Shown here: in pieces, positions 10,205 to 21,510 of the stretch | Layout of the letters: each line of letters opens with the position of its first letter | Position numbering within the stretch: the first letter of the stretch is position 1 | Assembly: GCA_020796225.1 (NCBI GenBank) | Contig: CM036758.1 | Coordinates: 32,209,647-32,273,646 of the forward strand | Length of the DNA stretch: 64,000 nt | Reading direction: 5' to 3' | From: Arion vulgaris | Taxonomy: Eukaryota; Mollusca; Gastropoda; Stylommatophora; Arionidae | Program-made: the position numbers and the translations under genes | Notes under the pieces: generated by a model | The model's input: only the letters and a program-made list of their open reading frames with translations | What the model was told of the DNA's origin: nothing | Databases searched by the model: none

Positions 10205-10375
10205 CGGTTCAACGTTGCTTACTGCAGAAAACAACAGAGCCTCTGATTTTACAGTGTTCGCCCTGAACCGGGCAAGGAGATTGAGAATGATCCAAAAACA
10301 CAGACTGAAATCACTTATCCATCCTCAGTGTTCCCTAGGAATGTCAATGAAAATTAACCTTCAGCCTTACATTTA
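10205..10375 (+). pseudogene. Decayed partial tandem duplicate of ABL exon 4 and its donor-side intron
   Basis: CAACGTTGCT, ACAACAGAG and CGCCCTGAACCGG recall 9954-10020, and 'ttatccatcctca' and 'aaccttcagcctta' recall the intron at about 10085-10145. The offset is about 256 bp. Frame and donor are lost. Confidence 0.7.
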
Positions 10376-10409
10376 CATCTTTTTTTTTTTTTGACATGGT
10401 AAACACAAC

Positions 10410-10620
10410 TCATTATCTTGATATTTTGGACATATAAAAAGACATGAAGGAGGCATACCGGCAAAGAGAAGAAGAGGAAGACCACGGAGAAGATGGATTC
10501 AGGATGTAACTGATGGTTTGAACATGACGGCTGCAGAGGCAGGACATCTGCACTATGAGAGAGAGAAATTCCGGAGGACTGTTGGGGTAGCAAAGTTTGA
10601 TGATGATGCAACACAACTCT
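10410..10620 (+). mobile_element. LINE 3' end fragment
   Basis: Plus strand encodes GHIKRHEGG-like, then AKRRRGRPRRRWIQDVTDG and EREKFRRTVG, and ends in GATGATGATG. The same family lies on the minus strand at 13505-13800, 35630-35775 and 40560-41060. 10640-10720 then carries a loose 'gtctgtttcagttgtgtc' repeat. Confidence 0.75.
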
Positions 10621-10916
10621 CCTCAGTCACCTCTTACAGTGTCAGGTTGTCTTCGTCTGTTTCAGTTGTGTCTCAATCTGTCTTAGCCTGTTTTAGTTGT
10701 GTCAGTCTGTTTCAGTTGTGTTATTCCTGTCACTGTCTTAGTGTTATCTTAAACTGCTTCATTTATGTTCTCTCTGTCTATATCTCAGATAGTCTGTCTT
10801 AGCTTGCTTTATTTATGTCTTATTTCATGTAATATGGTAGCAATTTTCTTCTAATTTATCTGCTTTCTGTTCAGCTATTTCAAACATAAATTTAAACTTC
10901 TTATCCCTCTTCCCAG

Positions 10917-11078
10917 GTGGTGGCCAGTATGGAGATGTTTATGAGGCAGTCTGGAAAAGATATAGCAAGACAGTAGCTGTAAAGACTTTGAAAGAGGACA
11001 CGATGGCTCTCAATGATTTTCTGGAAGAGGCTGCAATCATGAAGGAGATGAAACATCCCAACTTAGTACAGTTGTTAG
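10917..11078 (+). CDS. ABL: ABL exon 5: kinase N-lobe (P-loop and catalytic Lys)
   Basis: Reads [19 protein letters not shown], then [19 protein letters not shown], then [17 protein letters not shown]. The glycine-rich loop, the ATP-binding Lys of VAVK and the alpha-C Glu region are all present. Acceptor CTTCCCAG; donor TTAG|GTAGGG. Nearly identical to other ABL kinases. Confidence 0.97.
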
Positions 11079-11124
11079 GTAGGGAACATGATGATAGTGT
11101 TGTCAAGGTTAGAAGTTGGTAGTT

Positions 11125-11374
11125 GTCTGGATTTTATTGAATTGGAGTTGTGACTTTAATTTTATTGAATTGGAGTTAGTCTTGTATATTTTATTGAATT
11201 GGAGTCAGACATATTTTATTGAATTGGAGTCAGGTTTTTATATTTTATTGAATTGGAGTCAGTCTTGTTTATTATATTGAATTGGAGTCAGGCTTTTATA
11301 TTTTATTAAATTGGGGTCAGTCTTGTTTATTATATTGATTTGGAGTCAGACTTATATTTTATTGAATTGTAGTC
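11125..11374 (+). repeat. Minisatellite in ABL intron 5
   Basis: About eight degenerate copies of a 26-40 bp unit built on ATTTTATTGAATTGGAGTCA. The array resumes at 12092-12125 after a LINE insertion. Confidence 0.85.
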
Positions 11375-12101
11375 TGTTTACATTAGGCACTCAGATGCCA
11401 CTACTGTGTCTTTAGCAGACACTACTGGAGATACGTCTAATCAAGCAGAACTCTTATCCTTCTGATGGCAGCACAGACATGAATAAGCTGCAGGAAAGAT
11501 AGTTTTCTTACAGAATCACTGTCAGCTATACAAGCCTGGAGGCTAAATCCGCTGACAGCACAGTACAGAACCTAAAAAGAGAACTTGCTCATCTTTCAGA
11601 AAAGGCAGAAATTCACTTGCAGTGGATTCCACCTCACTGTGGCATTGCAGGTAATAAGAGGGTCGATGTCTTGGCTAAGGAGGGTAGTGCCAAGGAGCAA
11701 ATTTACCAACCCCTGCCTTTTCATGAGGCCACAACCCTCATACAGAGAAAATCTGCAGTTGACTGGAAGTCTAAACACTGAATATGATTATGGAAAAGAC
11801 CTGAGCAGAACAGACGAGGTCATTATATTTCGCCTACATACCTGACACTGCAGACTCAACAAACACTTACATAGACTAGGAATAAGTCAAACAACTCTCT
11901 GCCAGTGTCGGCAGGCGAAACAGACACCGAGCATGTCCTGCAAGACTGTCCTCTCCTGTGTGAGCTTAGAAGCAACATGTGACCACATCCAGTCGACCTA
12001 AAAACTAAGCTTTAGGGAAACCTGAAGCTGACTGCCCAGTTTGTAGTCCACAGTAAACTAAGCGCATGACCAGAGATCGCTGAAGAAGAAGAATTGGAGT
12101 C
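11365..12101 (+). mobile_element. LINE 3' end inserted inside the minisatellite
   Basis: 11375-12091. Encodes SLSAIQAWRLNPLTAQYR, then LQWIPPHCGIAGNKR and DVLAKEGSAKEQ (RNase H), then the LCQCRQAKQTP/LQDCP tail with frameshifts. Ends GCTGAAGAAGAAG. Flanking AATTGTAGTC and AATTGGAGTC could be a TSD, but the minisatellite unit itself contains this motif. Confidence 0.8.
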
Positions 12102-12231
12102 AGACTTTCATTTTATTGAATTGACATATTTTTATGGTTTATGGAAATACCAGTAGTCCAAAGTGAGACTGGGACCATCAAAAACACTTTGATATTAGAA
12201 CATCTTATCTAATGACATTGATGATTGTTTG

Positions 12232-12440
12232 TTTGTGTTCATTCTTTACCGCCAATTTGATCATTCTTATTGTGATGTATAATTGATCTTTGCCAAGAAC
12301 GACTAATGTGTTGCACCTTGGTTCATAGGCCCCTACATGTGTATGATGCCATACACGTATAGTGCAGGGCATCTGAAATTTTGGCCTACAGGAAATGTTT
12401 TGAGTCTGTCTCGCTGACAGTCAGTCCTACACATTTTCCC
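12232..12440 (-). mobile_element. SINE-A' (chimeric variant)
   Basis: Shares the 3' half of SINE-A (TTCTTTACCGCCAATTTGATC, GATCTTTGCCAAGAACG), but its other half ('caggaaatgttttgagtc', 'tctcgctgacagtcagtcc') is unrelated to SINE-A and recurs only at 62345-62560. Confidence 0.7.
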
Positions 12441-12530
12441 TTCCTCCATGTATTCATTGCTCTTTAACTATCATTTTTTCACAGTATATTCGATGATTGA
12501 TTGATTGATATCTATGTTCAATTTGTACAG

Positions 12531-12708
12531 GTGTATGTACCAGGGAGCCTCCATTCTATATTGTGACGGAGTTTATGCCAGGTGGTAATCTGCTGGATTA
12601 TCTTCGGGTCTCGAACAGAGATGACATTGGACCCACTGTTCTTATGCACTTGGCCACGCAGATAGCTTCAGCCATGGCTTATCTGGAAGTCAGAAGTTTT
12701 ATACACAG
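12531..12708 (+). CDS. ABL: ABL exon 6: kinase hinge to catalytic loop
   Basis: Reads [19 protein letters not shown], then [15 protein letters not shown], then [20 protein letters not shown]. The Thr of VTEF is the gatekeeper residue (T315 in human ABL1). The Arg of HRD is split across the intron (AG|A). Acceptor TTGTACAG; donor CACAG|GTTTGT. Confidence 0.96.
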
Positions 12709-12764
12709 GTTTGTGTTTTTTAAATTGATAATTATTTGTATGTGCATTAACCATCATATGCATA

Positions 12765-13080
12765 TAATAAAGCCTGCTCAGACTGCACAGCATGTCAGAC
12801 AGAAACACAGACTCCAGAGCACATCCTGCAGTTGTGTCCATCATTCATACACAAACGAAACATGGCCTCATGAACGAAGCTTACAGAGCAAGCTATGGGA
12901 ACTCTCGAGGAACGCCAACTGACATGCAGCTTTATAGAGACAACCCATCTCATGGTTTAGACGAGCATACAAAACCGAATGAGAAGAAGGGAAGAGTATG
13001 CACATTATTTGAAGAGTCAACTGGCATGCTGTTGACCTTCGCCAGAAGATGTCCAGATTGATAACAGACTTTAACTTTTA
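12765..13080 (+). mobile_element. LINE RNase H-tail fragment
   Basis: Plus strand reads [20 protein letters not shown] with scattered frameshifts, the Cys/His tail downstream of LINE RNase H. Confidence 0.65.
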
Positions 13081-13082
13081 CT

Positions 13083-13870
13083 TACAGATTATCATCAAAT
13101 AGTTTGTCCTGATCAGCACCCTAACAGTTCTTCGGAATTTCTCTCTCTCATAGACCAGGTGTCCTGCCTCTACAGCCGTCATGCTCAAATCATCATCTCT
13201 TCTTCTTTGCGTTCGTTCTTTACGACCAATTTTAATCACTCTATGTGATATGTTTGATCTTTGCCAAGAACGTCCATATACGTTCTTATAACCCTATATA
13301 ACCCTAACCTAATCTAGCAAGCTCGCGCATATACGTTGCACATTGGTTTGGTAGGCCCCTAAACGCATAGACTTCTACATGTTTAGGACACATGCATCCG
13401 ATTTCAGCCAAACCTCTTTAGTCTGTTCTTACGACATGCGTGGCAGGTAACAGTGGTTCTATTCTTTGCACCCTAAATTTGGGCCCGGTAACCACTCTGG
13501 CAGAAAATCATCATCAAATAGCTTGTCCTGAGCAGAATTTACCACTCTAACAGTTCTTCTGAATTTCTCTCTCTCATAGACAATTCCTCTGCAGCCTTCA
13601 TACTCAAATCATAAGTTATATCCTGAATCCATCTTCTCCGTGGTCTTCCTCTTCTCTTTGCTGGGATACCTCCTTCCATAATGGTCTCCAATCCTTCAAG
13701 TCTCTTTATATGTCCAAAATACTTCAATTTTCTTATTTGTAGCATCAGCCAGTTTTTTTTTTATTTCTTTCTGGATATATCTATTCGTTCTCTTCTTTGT
13801 CTATGATATACGCAGAACTCTTCTGTAAAACTTATATTCAAAAGCACACATATATGTTTTTCCAGAATTA
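13083..13870 (-). mobile_element. Two LINE 3' ends split by a SINE-A insertion
   Basis: 13539-13745 on the minus strand encodes LQIRKLKYFGHIKRLEG and GIPAKRRGRPRRRWIQDI. 13083-13197 is a second, diverged copy of the same LINE 3' end as 13505-13620. The SINE at 13198-13504 sits at their junction. Confidence 0.75.
13187..13515 (-). mobile_element. SINE-A with internal 50-bp insertion and 11-bp TSD
   Basis: Flanked by AAATCATCATC at 13187-13197 and 13505-13515. About 55 bp of foreign sequence at about 13272-13328 ('ataaccctatataaccctaa') interrupts the 3' half of the SINE. Confidence 0.85.
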
Positions 13871-13909
13871 ATAACATTCACGATCAGAATTTTCAAAAAA
13901 ATGTCAGAA

Positions 13910-14100
13910 GATGAAGGATTGACTGCATTTCACTGGGTTTTCCTCCATATGCCTTGATCTCTCTCCATATAAATGTCACGCCACCTCCGATAGTATTACA
14001 CAAAGCATGAACTCTGTAGCTCCAGCAATAATTCATCCAGGAACAGAATTTCATGGTCTAGATTTGAATCCACGATCTTCAAACTGCAAGTAAGGAAATA
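13910..14100 (-). mobile_element. SINE-H fragment
   Basis: Body shared with 6888-7130 ('gactgcatttcactgggttt', 'acaaagcatgaactctgtagc'). The box B end is degraded ('agatttgaatccacgatc'). 14105-14235 is a family G fragment. Confidence 0.65.
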
Positions 14101-14244
14101 ATAAGGAAAGCATACCTTCCTGCAAAAATCAGTCAGAAGTAACACACCAGGCTATGCCTGATTTCATGACGGGCAAATGTAGAAATAGAAGAAGACAGAA
14201 AAAGAAATTCCTGCATTGCTTTGTTCTGAACTGCAATTTTAGGG

Positions 14245-15300
<1,056 letters not shown>

Positions 15301-15439
15301 TGTAATTCTGCAAGTTGTTGATGCTTGTGATTCAGTCAAATGTCTGCCACCATGAACCAGCCTCCACCTTTCAGAAAATACTCAATGAATCACTCAGAAT
15401 GCACACGAGTGTAATTTTGGGACTCCAGCTGCCATGAGG

Positions 15440-15730
15440 TTAAACCCTTTGAACCCTGAGCACCTGTGTCGGGAAAAATCCTGTGGTTACACACTTGCCA
15501 TGTGAGCCGAAGGTCATTGGTTCAAATTCGGACCGCTGTGTTCTGTTTATGAGTGCATTTTTTTCCATTGGCCCCTAGGATTGTTACCGGGGCTACAAAG
15601 ATTATGCTTTGTGCAATACTCTTGGCAGGTGGTGTGCCATTTCTGCAGAGAGGGACCAAGCCATATGGAGTAAAACCCGGTGCAATGAAGTCAATCCTGA
15701 AAAAAAGAGGAGAATGGTTATTCCAAGATA
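15440..15730 (+). mobile_element. SINE-H, plus orientation
   Basis: Box B-like TTGGTTCAAATTCGGACC at about 15510, then the shared H body ('acaaagattatgctttgtgc', 'gtgccatttctgcagag', 'accaagccatatgg'). Confidence 0.7.
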
Positions 15731-15869
15731 GCGCTGTCTTTCACAACACTCGAAGGCCTGTCCATCAAAGGGTAGGTCTGCACTGACTAGAATTATTCAA
15801 AGAGTACCCCAGCATACATCACTTGTCAGGATCTACCTGAGAGTGTAACTGTACAGATTTACAATGAGG

Positions 15870-16045
15870 TACAATAAAATAAGAGAAGAAGAAGATCCTT
15901 ATATCTCCCTCCAACACCTCACTGAGGTACATTAGCGAAAGATAAGATCCTTACATCTCCCTCTACAACACCTCACTGAGGTACATTAGCGAAAGGTAAG
16001 AAGATCCTTACATCTCCCTCTACAACACCTCACTGAGGTACAATT
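15870..16045 (+). repeat. 58-bp tandem repeat, three copies
   Basis: Unit includes GATCCTTACATCTCCCTCTA and ACACCTCACTGAGGTACATT. 16046-16559 beyond it is intron with no recognisable element. Confidence 0.85.
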
Positions 16046-16559
16046 GTTGTAGGGATGATGTTCTTGGTGGTGGTGGTTTGATGTAATATGTAGTTTAGTT
16101 CAGGACAATACATCTTCAGGACGGTAACAATATAGTAAAACAACCATCATGTTGTGACATTCGTATATTTTTTATTGATGTTACTTGGACACAGACAAAA
16201 CACGTCTGTCTGGTTTCAGTGTTTATGTTCGTCTCCTATGTTGTCACTACGTCGCTAAGCAGTACTAACAATTCTACGTCAATGTCTCGTTCTAGTGTTG
16301 CTACTGCTTATAGTGGGCAGTTTTGGTGTGCAAACACTAAGTCTCTACTTATCTCCCTTTTACAAGCCTATCTCTATCTAACTACCTGTCTAGTCTGTTA
16401 GCTACTACCTTGAAGCTGGGGGCTACTACACAATGAAGGAGGAGAAGAAGAAATTGAATGTAGTTCTGATTATTCCTATTCTTGATTTCTGTATGAATGT
16501 TACTAGTCTATTGTTTGCACAAGACATATTGACAATGTTTTTATTTTAATTTGACCTAG

Positions 16560-16712
16560 CTTTTGGAGTGTTGCTGTGGGAACTGGCCACGTTTGGCCTG
16601 TCACCGTATCCCGGTGTTGATCTGACAGAAGTCTACCACCTCCTGGAGAATGGCTACAGGATGGAGCGGCCGCCTGGCACACCACCTGAGATCCATATGC
16701 TGATGCTGAAAT
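16560..16712 (+). CDS. ABL: ABL exon 8: kinase C-lobe
   Basis: Reads [19 protein letters not shown], then [20 protein letters not shown], then EIHMLMLK. This is the helix F-G region; SPYPG and YRMERP are ABL/Src-family hallmarks. Acceptor GACCTAG; donor AAAT|GTGAGT. Confidence 0.96.
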
Positions 16713-16779
16713 GTGAGTTGTGTCAACCTGGCATTGTGTCTATTGTTATGTTGAACTGTCTTGTGTTATATCAATATCT

Positions 16780-17140
16780 TCTTTCTTTTCTCTAATCATG
16801 TTTGCCTCACAGGTGAGATAAGAAGAACTGACTTTGTGTGCGCTTCATAAATAGTGTTTTTGTTATCTCTGAGGCTCACCTTTTGCTAAGACTGCTTTTT
16901 GTTTAGTATCCACTATATCGGAGTAGTACTGCTCTTTCAGGTGCACTGTCTGGTGGTAATCTGCTTATGTAGCTGAACCATTTAATTTGTTGTTTCTTGG
17001 TGAAGTTCAGTATTGATGTTGTACCCACTTTTTCCTGATGTCTTAATTTCTAAAGCGGTCTCTTCTTGATACTACCAGCATTCTGCATAAATACTTCATC
17101 TCTGTCATGACTAGTTTTCTACCAACATGTCTTATGTTGT
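16780..17140 (-). mobile_element. LINE fragment, family E
   Basis: Copy of the family at 4010-4290 and 41220-41730. It extends into 'tcttgatactaccagcattc', the reverse of an RRMLGV-like ORF2 C-terminus. Confidence 0.6.
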
Positions 17141-17159
17141 GTCAGGCATCCATTCATCT

Positions 17160-17430
17160 TGATCGGGGATTGGTTGCCCCTTTTGCTTTGTTTCGGTCAG
17201 TCATGCATTCTACCTGGTTATGGATTGGCTGCTCCTTCTGCCTAGTTGGGGATTGGTTGTCTCCTGATTCATTGGAGGTTGGTTGCCCCTTCTGCTCAGT
17301 TGGGGTTGTTTGCCTTCTCTACCTAGTTGTGGGGTTGTTTACCTCCTCTGTCTAGTTTTTTGGGGAAGTAGCCTTTCTACCTCGCTGTGGTGGTCGGTTA
17401 CCTTTTCTTCTTGGTTGAGTTGTTGGACTG
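17160..17430 (+). repeat. Degenerate minisatellite of about 28-35 bp
   Basis: Repeats of GATTGGTTGCCCCTTCTGC with 'ctagttggggttg' between. 17430-17560 resembles the fold-back arm at 31935-32800 ('tgcttgataaacacctttc', 'tgtattgtttttg'). Confidence 0.7.
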
Positions 17431-17607
17431 TAACTCAAACTAGTCATTTGTTTTATATCTTTTGCTTGATAAACACCTTTCATTGTGTATTGTTTTTGGA
17501 CATTGTAAAAACTTCATTTTTACATGTTTCTTCTCATGAGAAACCTAAGTACATGAAAATGCTAGCCATCTCTACCCTTATCATATATACTTTATCTTTC
17601 TTCACAG

Positions 17608-17697
17608 GCTGGCTATGGGATCCGAAAGATAGACCATCCTTTAAAGAGATACATTTTCTGTTGGAGAACATGTTTGAGAAGTCCAGTATTAATGAAG
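17608..17697 (+). CDS. ABL: ABL exon 9: end of kinase domain
   Basis: Joins K|C to WLWDPKDRPSFKEIHFLLEN, then MFEKSSINE. DRPSF is the conserved last helix of tyrosine kinases. Acceptor CTTCACAG; donor GAAG|GTAACT. Confidence 0.95.
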
Positions 17698-17799
17698 GTA
17701 ACTGCATCTTCTTCAAGAACAATGCTCTTTTAGTGTTGATGAAATCCAAACATGTCACCAACCACAATAAAAATGGAAGAATAATAAACAAAATTCAAC

Positions 17800-17990
17800 A
17801 TAGATGCAATAAAGCAAATTATAAGATTACTTTCAATGCTCCATATCAACCACTTGTTAACCAACACTTTTGTGATTTTTATGGATCTGTATATAGGCGA
17901 TTGAACGTTGAGCCAGTAATGCGCCTCAAGTAGACCAGCACATCTGATTTCTGCTACTTTTTATTTACTAGGTAGCTTCCTAGCCATACC
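17800..17990 (-). mobile_element. SINE-B, 5' part lost into a satellite
   Basis: SINE-B 3' half and core ('ccatatcaaccacttgttaa', 'aagtagaccagcacatctga', CCTCAGTCACCTCTT). The core then becomes the first unit of the tandem array at 17985. Confidence 0.8.
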
Positions 17991-18622
17991 TCAGTCACCT
18001 CTTCGAACTCACACAAAGCCTGTTCTAGACATCTCTCTTATCTGACATTGAGATAAAACATGATTAGAGAAATGAAGATCTAAACACCCCTACCTCAGTC
18101 ACCTCTTATGAAGCTCACACAAAAACCTGTTCTAGACATCTCTTCTTATCTGAGCATGAGATAAAACATGATTAGAGAAATGAAAGATCTAACACACCCC
18201 TACCTCAGTCACCTCTTATGAAGCTCACACAAAAACCTGTTCTAGACATCTCTTCTTATCTGACGCATTGAGATAAAACATGATTAGAGAAATGAAAGAT
18301 CTAACACACCCCTACCTCAGTCACCTCTTATGAAGCTCACACAAAAACCTGTTCTAGACATCTCTTCTTATCCTGATGCCATGAGATAAAACAGGATTAG
18401 AAATGAAGATCTAACACCTACCTCAGTCACCTCTCGGCTCACCAAAACCTGTTCTAGACATCCTTCTTATCTGACGATTGAGATAAAACAGGATTAGAGA
18501 AATGAAGATCTAACACCCCTACCTCAGTCACCTCTTATGAAGCTCACAAAGCCTGTTCTAGACATCTCTTCTTATCCTGATGCCATGAGATAAAACAGGA
18601 TTAGAGAAATGAAAGATCTAAC
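17985..18622 (+). repeat. Satellite of six units of about 101-112 bp, seeded by SINE-B
   Basis: TACCTCAGTCACCTCTTATG recurs at about 18091, 18201, 18313, 18419 (partly degraded) and 18520. Units also carry CCTGTTCTAGACATCTCTTC and GATAAAACATGATTAGAGAA. The first unit is continuous with the SINE-B core. Confidence 0.92.
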
Positions 18623-18755
18623 ATGCAACCGTTTCAGACATCATGACAATGCCCCTATCCAACTCCCTGGTAATCAATGTTGTTCATGCAAGCCTGTCCG
18701 CTCTCTCATTTCCACAAATACTGATATGTTGCATTATGATATTTCTATCTTCTTG

Positions 18756-18985
18756 GCGTCTGTAGCTTAAGCGGTAGTGAGCTCGATCATGACCCAAGTG
18801 TACCTGGTTCAAACTCTACGGCAGGCAGCTTGGAAGCAAATTTGTTCTTGTAGATTTTTACGAATGATAAAAATAGACTTCACCGTTCAGAAAGCAATGA
18901 CAAACTACTGAATGTATAAGTGGTACCTAGAAAATCAACGACTCGTTTACTGTGGTTGATAGCTACGTCCTGTAAAGGATATGCC
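18756..18985 (+). mobile_element. SINE-J, tRNA-headed
   Basis: Head GCGTCTGTAGCTTAAGCGGT (box A-like) with CCTGGTTCAAACTCTACGG (box B), followed by a non-tRNA body. No clean cloverleaf or discriminator end, so a SINE or tRNA pseudogene rather than a tRNA gene. Confidence 0.6.
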
Positions 18986-19084
18986 ACTATTTTCATTTTT
19001 CATCTTCTTGGAGATGACCATAATCTTTTTTCTTGATTTCTTCTTGATAATGCTAATTTGATGATGATACTGCCAGACGCATTC

Positions 19085-19440
19085 TTATGATGAAATTGAC
19101 GAGGAAAGAAGCTTATCTCTGATGTCATGTGGTTTTGCATGTAGTGTTATGTTGCAACGCCAGTACTCCATCCTAGAGAGGACATACAGGGGAACAGTCT
19201 TGCAGGACATGTTCTGTGGTTTGATCAGAGATGCCATAGCGACATAGAGGGGATGGAGAAACAGGGACATAGAGGGGATGGAGACATAGGGACATAGAGG
19301 GGATGGGGACATAGAGGGGATGGAGACACAGGGACATAGAGGGGATCGAGACACAGGGACATAGAGGGGATGGAGACAACCGTAGCCTGTGCAAGTGTTT
19401 ATTCAGTCTGTTATGCCTTGTCCTGAGGCGGAAGATGATG
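19085..19440 (-). mobile_element. LINE RNase-H-tail fragment carrying an internal minisatellite
   Basis: The minus strand reads TEHVLQDCSPVCPL, then upstream LNKHLHRLRL-like sequence. Between them (about 19228-19378) is a 20-25 bp array of GACATAGAGGGGATGGAGA, seven to eight copies, translating as PSPLCPCVSI-type repeats. Confidence 0.75.
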
Positions 19441-19456
19441 GTTTTTTTATTTAATA

Positions 19457-19905
19457 GTGTGCCTCTGTTTTGTCTTTGTTCTTGATTTCATTTTGTACCT
19501 CTGTTTTGTCTTTGTTCTTGATTTCGTATTGTACCTCTGTTTTGTCTTTATTCTTGATTTCATATTGTACCTCTGTTTTGTCTTTGTTCTTGATTTCGTA
19601 TTGTACCTCTGTTTTGTCTTTGTTCTTGATTTAATTTTTGTACCTCTGTTTTGTCTTTGTTCTTGATTTCATTTTGTACCTCTGTTTTGTCTTTGTTCTT
19701 GATTTCATTTTGTACCTCTGTTTTGTCTTTGTTCTTGATTTCATTTTGTACCTCTGTTTTGTCTTTGTTCTTGATTTCATTTTGTACCTCTGTTTTGTCT
19801 TTGTTCTTGATTTCAGTATGCCTCTTTTTTGTCTTTGTTCTTGATTTCGTATTGTACCTCTGTTTTGTCTTTGTTCTTGATTTCGTATTGTACCTCTGTT
19901 TTGTT
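19457..19905 (+). repeat. 36-bp pyrimidine-rich minisatellite abutting exon 10
   Basis: About 12 copies of CCTCTGTTTTGTCTTTGTTC plus TTGATTTCATTTTGTA. The final truncated unit runs into TTGTTCACAG, the exon 10 acceptor, so the array supplies the polypyrimidine tract. Open frames across it are repeat artefacts. Confidence 0.95.
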
Positions 19906-19910
19906 CACAG

Positions 19911-20021
19911 AAGTAGAGAAGGAGCTGGAGAAGACTGACAGGAAACCACCAGCGTTACCTTCCAAGAAAAATCGCAGTCAGGAGACGTCGGATTTCTTAA
20001 ATGATGCCCGGAGTAGTGCAG
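19911..20021 (+). CDS. ABL: ABL exon 10: post-kinase linker
   Basis: Reads EVEKELEKTDRKPPALPSKK, then NRSQETSDFLNDARSSA. EVEKELEK matches the residues just after the ABL1 kinase domain (DEVEKELGK). KPPALPSKK is a PxxP-type SH3-binding stretch like those that bind NCK/CRK-type adaptors. Donor GCAG|GTGTAT. Confidence 0.93.
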
Positions 20022-20074
20022 GTGTATATTCTTATAGTTCATTAGTTTTTATAGATAATTATTAGTTCCTCAAT

Positions 20075-21085
20075 ATCATGATCATCACTAGTTCACCTTC
20101 TAGACCTAATGACTAGTTCTACACTCTATTTCCACATAACTACCAGTTCCCCAACATAGTGAATAGTTCCCAACATAGTGACTAGTTCCCAACATAATGA
20201 CTAGTTCCTCAACATAATGACTAGTTCCTCAACATAACGACTAGTTACTCAACATAACGACTAGTTCCTCAACATAACAACTAGTTCCTCAACATGACTA
20301 GTTCCTCAACATAACGACTAGTTCCTCAACATGACTAGTTCCTCAACATAATGACTATTTCCTCAATATAACGACTAGTTCCTCAACATAACGACTAGTT
20401 CCTCAACATGACTAGTTCTCAACATACGACTAGTTCCTCAACATGACTAGTTCCTCAACATGACTAGTTCCTCAACATAATGACTAGTTCCTCAGATAAT
20501 GACTATTTCCTCAACATAACACTATTCCTCAACATAACGACTAGTTCTCAACATAATGACTATTCCTCAACATAATGACTAGTTCCTCAACATAACGACT
20601 AGTTCCTCAACATAACTAGTTCCTAACAATAGTCTCAACATAAATATTCCTCAACATAACGACTAGTTCCTCAACATGACTAGTTCCTCAATATCATGAT
20701 CATCACTAGTTCACCTTCTAGACCTAACAACTAGTTCCTCAACATAACTACCAGTTCCCCAACATAGTGAATAGTTCCCCAACATAATGACTAGTTCCTC
20801 AACATAATGACTAGTTCCTTAACATAATGACTAGTTCCTCAACATAACGACTAGTTCTTCAACATAACTACTATTTCCTCAACATAACTACCAGTTCCCC
20901 AACATAGTGAATAGTTCCCCAACATAATGACTAGTTCCTCACATACATAGACGACTAGTTCCTCAACATGACTAGTTCCTCAACATAATGACTAGTTCCT
21001 CAACATGACTAGTTCCTCAACATAATGACTAGTTCCTCAACATGACTAGTTCCTCAACATGACTAGTTCCTCAATATAATGACTA
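20075..21085 (+). repeat. 20-bp satellite array in ABL intron 10
   Basis: About 1 kb of CTAGTTCCTCAACATAATGA and shortened variants (GACTAGTTCCTCAACAT). A block around 20685-20780 repeats the opening segment at 20080-20160, so the array itself is partly duplicated. Confidence 0.95.
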
Positions 21086-21089
21086 GTTA

Positions 21090-21315
21090 CATTGAGTGGA
21101 AAGGCACAACATGAACAGACGATATATAGATGGGTGGATATCTTTTGCAGCTCTTTCCAGTTCTTCCATATATCATTAATATATCTGCCTCCAAATATCT
21201 TCTCCGTTATTTGTTTTCCAGTAGAAAGGAAAGGACCCTTCTTGTTATATTCCCCTTGAATTTTCTCATGTGTTATCCAACACCAGCAACTTTTCTTCAC
21301 GTCTTGTTTCAGTAG
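21090..21315 (-). mobile_element. LINE ORF2 C-terminal fragment
   Basis: Minus strand gives FKGNITRRVLSF, then RRYLEADINDIWKNWKELQK, related to the plus-strand copy at 31140-31400. Confidence 0.65.
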
Positions 21316-21510
21316 AATCTATCTCGCTCTCTCCATAAGCTTCATATTTGTGACTATATAATATCATCATGATATGGTCAAGATGGTGCAACACGCTGGG
21401 TGTGAATTTCAGCCAGCCCTCTAACTGACATCAGGTTTCTTTAGATGGAATTTGTGTATTCTAACCTGAATTTGATAGACTAGTGCACAGTGTGACCCAT
21501 CTAGGGGATA

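Noticed and set aside
16860..16930. Conserved non-coding element shared at four sites
   Set aside because: The repeated stretch is LINE family E, shown by the minus-strand ORF2 C-terminus in the fullest copy at 41220-41730.
18756..18830. Functional tRNA gene
   Set aside because: A and B box-like motifs are present, but no convincing cloverleaf or 3' end is visible and a non-tRNA body follows, so a SINE head fits better.
19457..19938. Open reading frames of 68-95 codons rich in LCFVFVLDF repeats, resembling a membrane protein
   Set aside because: They are translations of the 36-bp minisatellite in an ABL intron. The frame is open only because the unit length is a multiple of three.
20075..21085. 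CRISPR-like or regularly spaced repeat array
   Set aside because: Units are contiguous 20-bp tandem copies with no spacers, in a eukaryotic intron.
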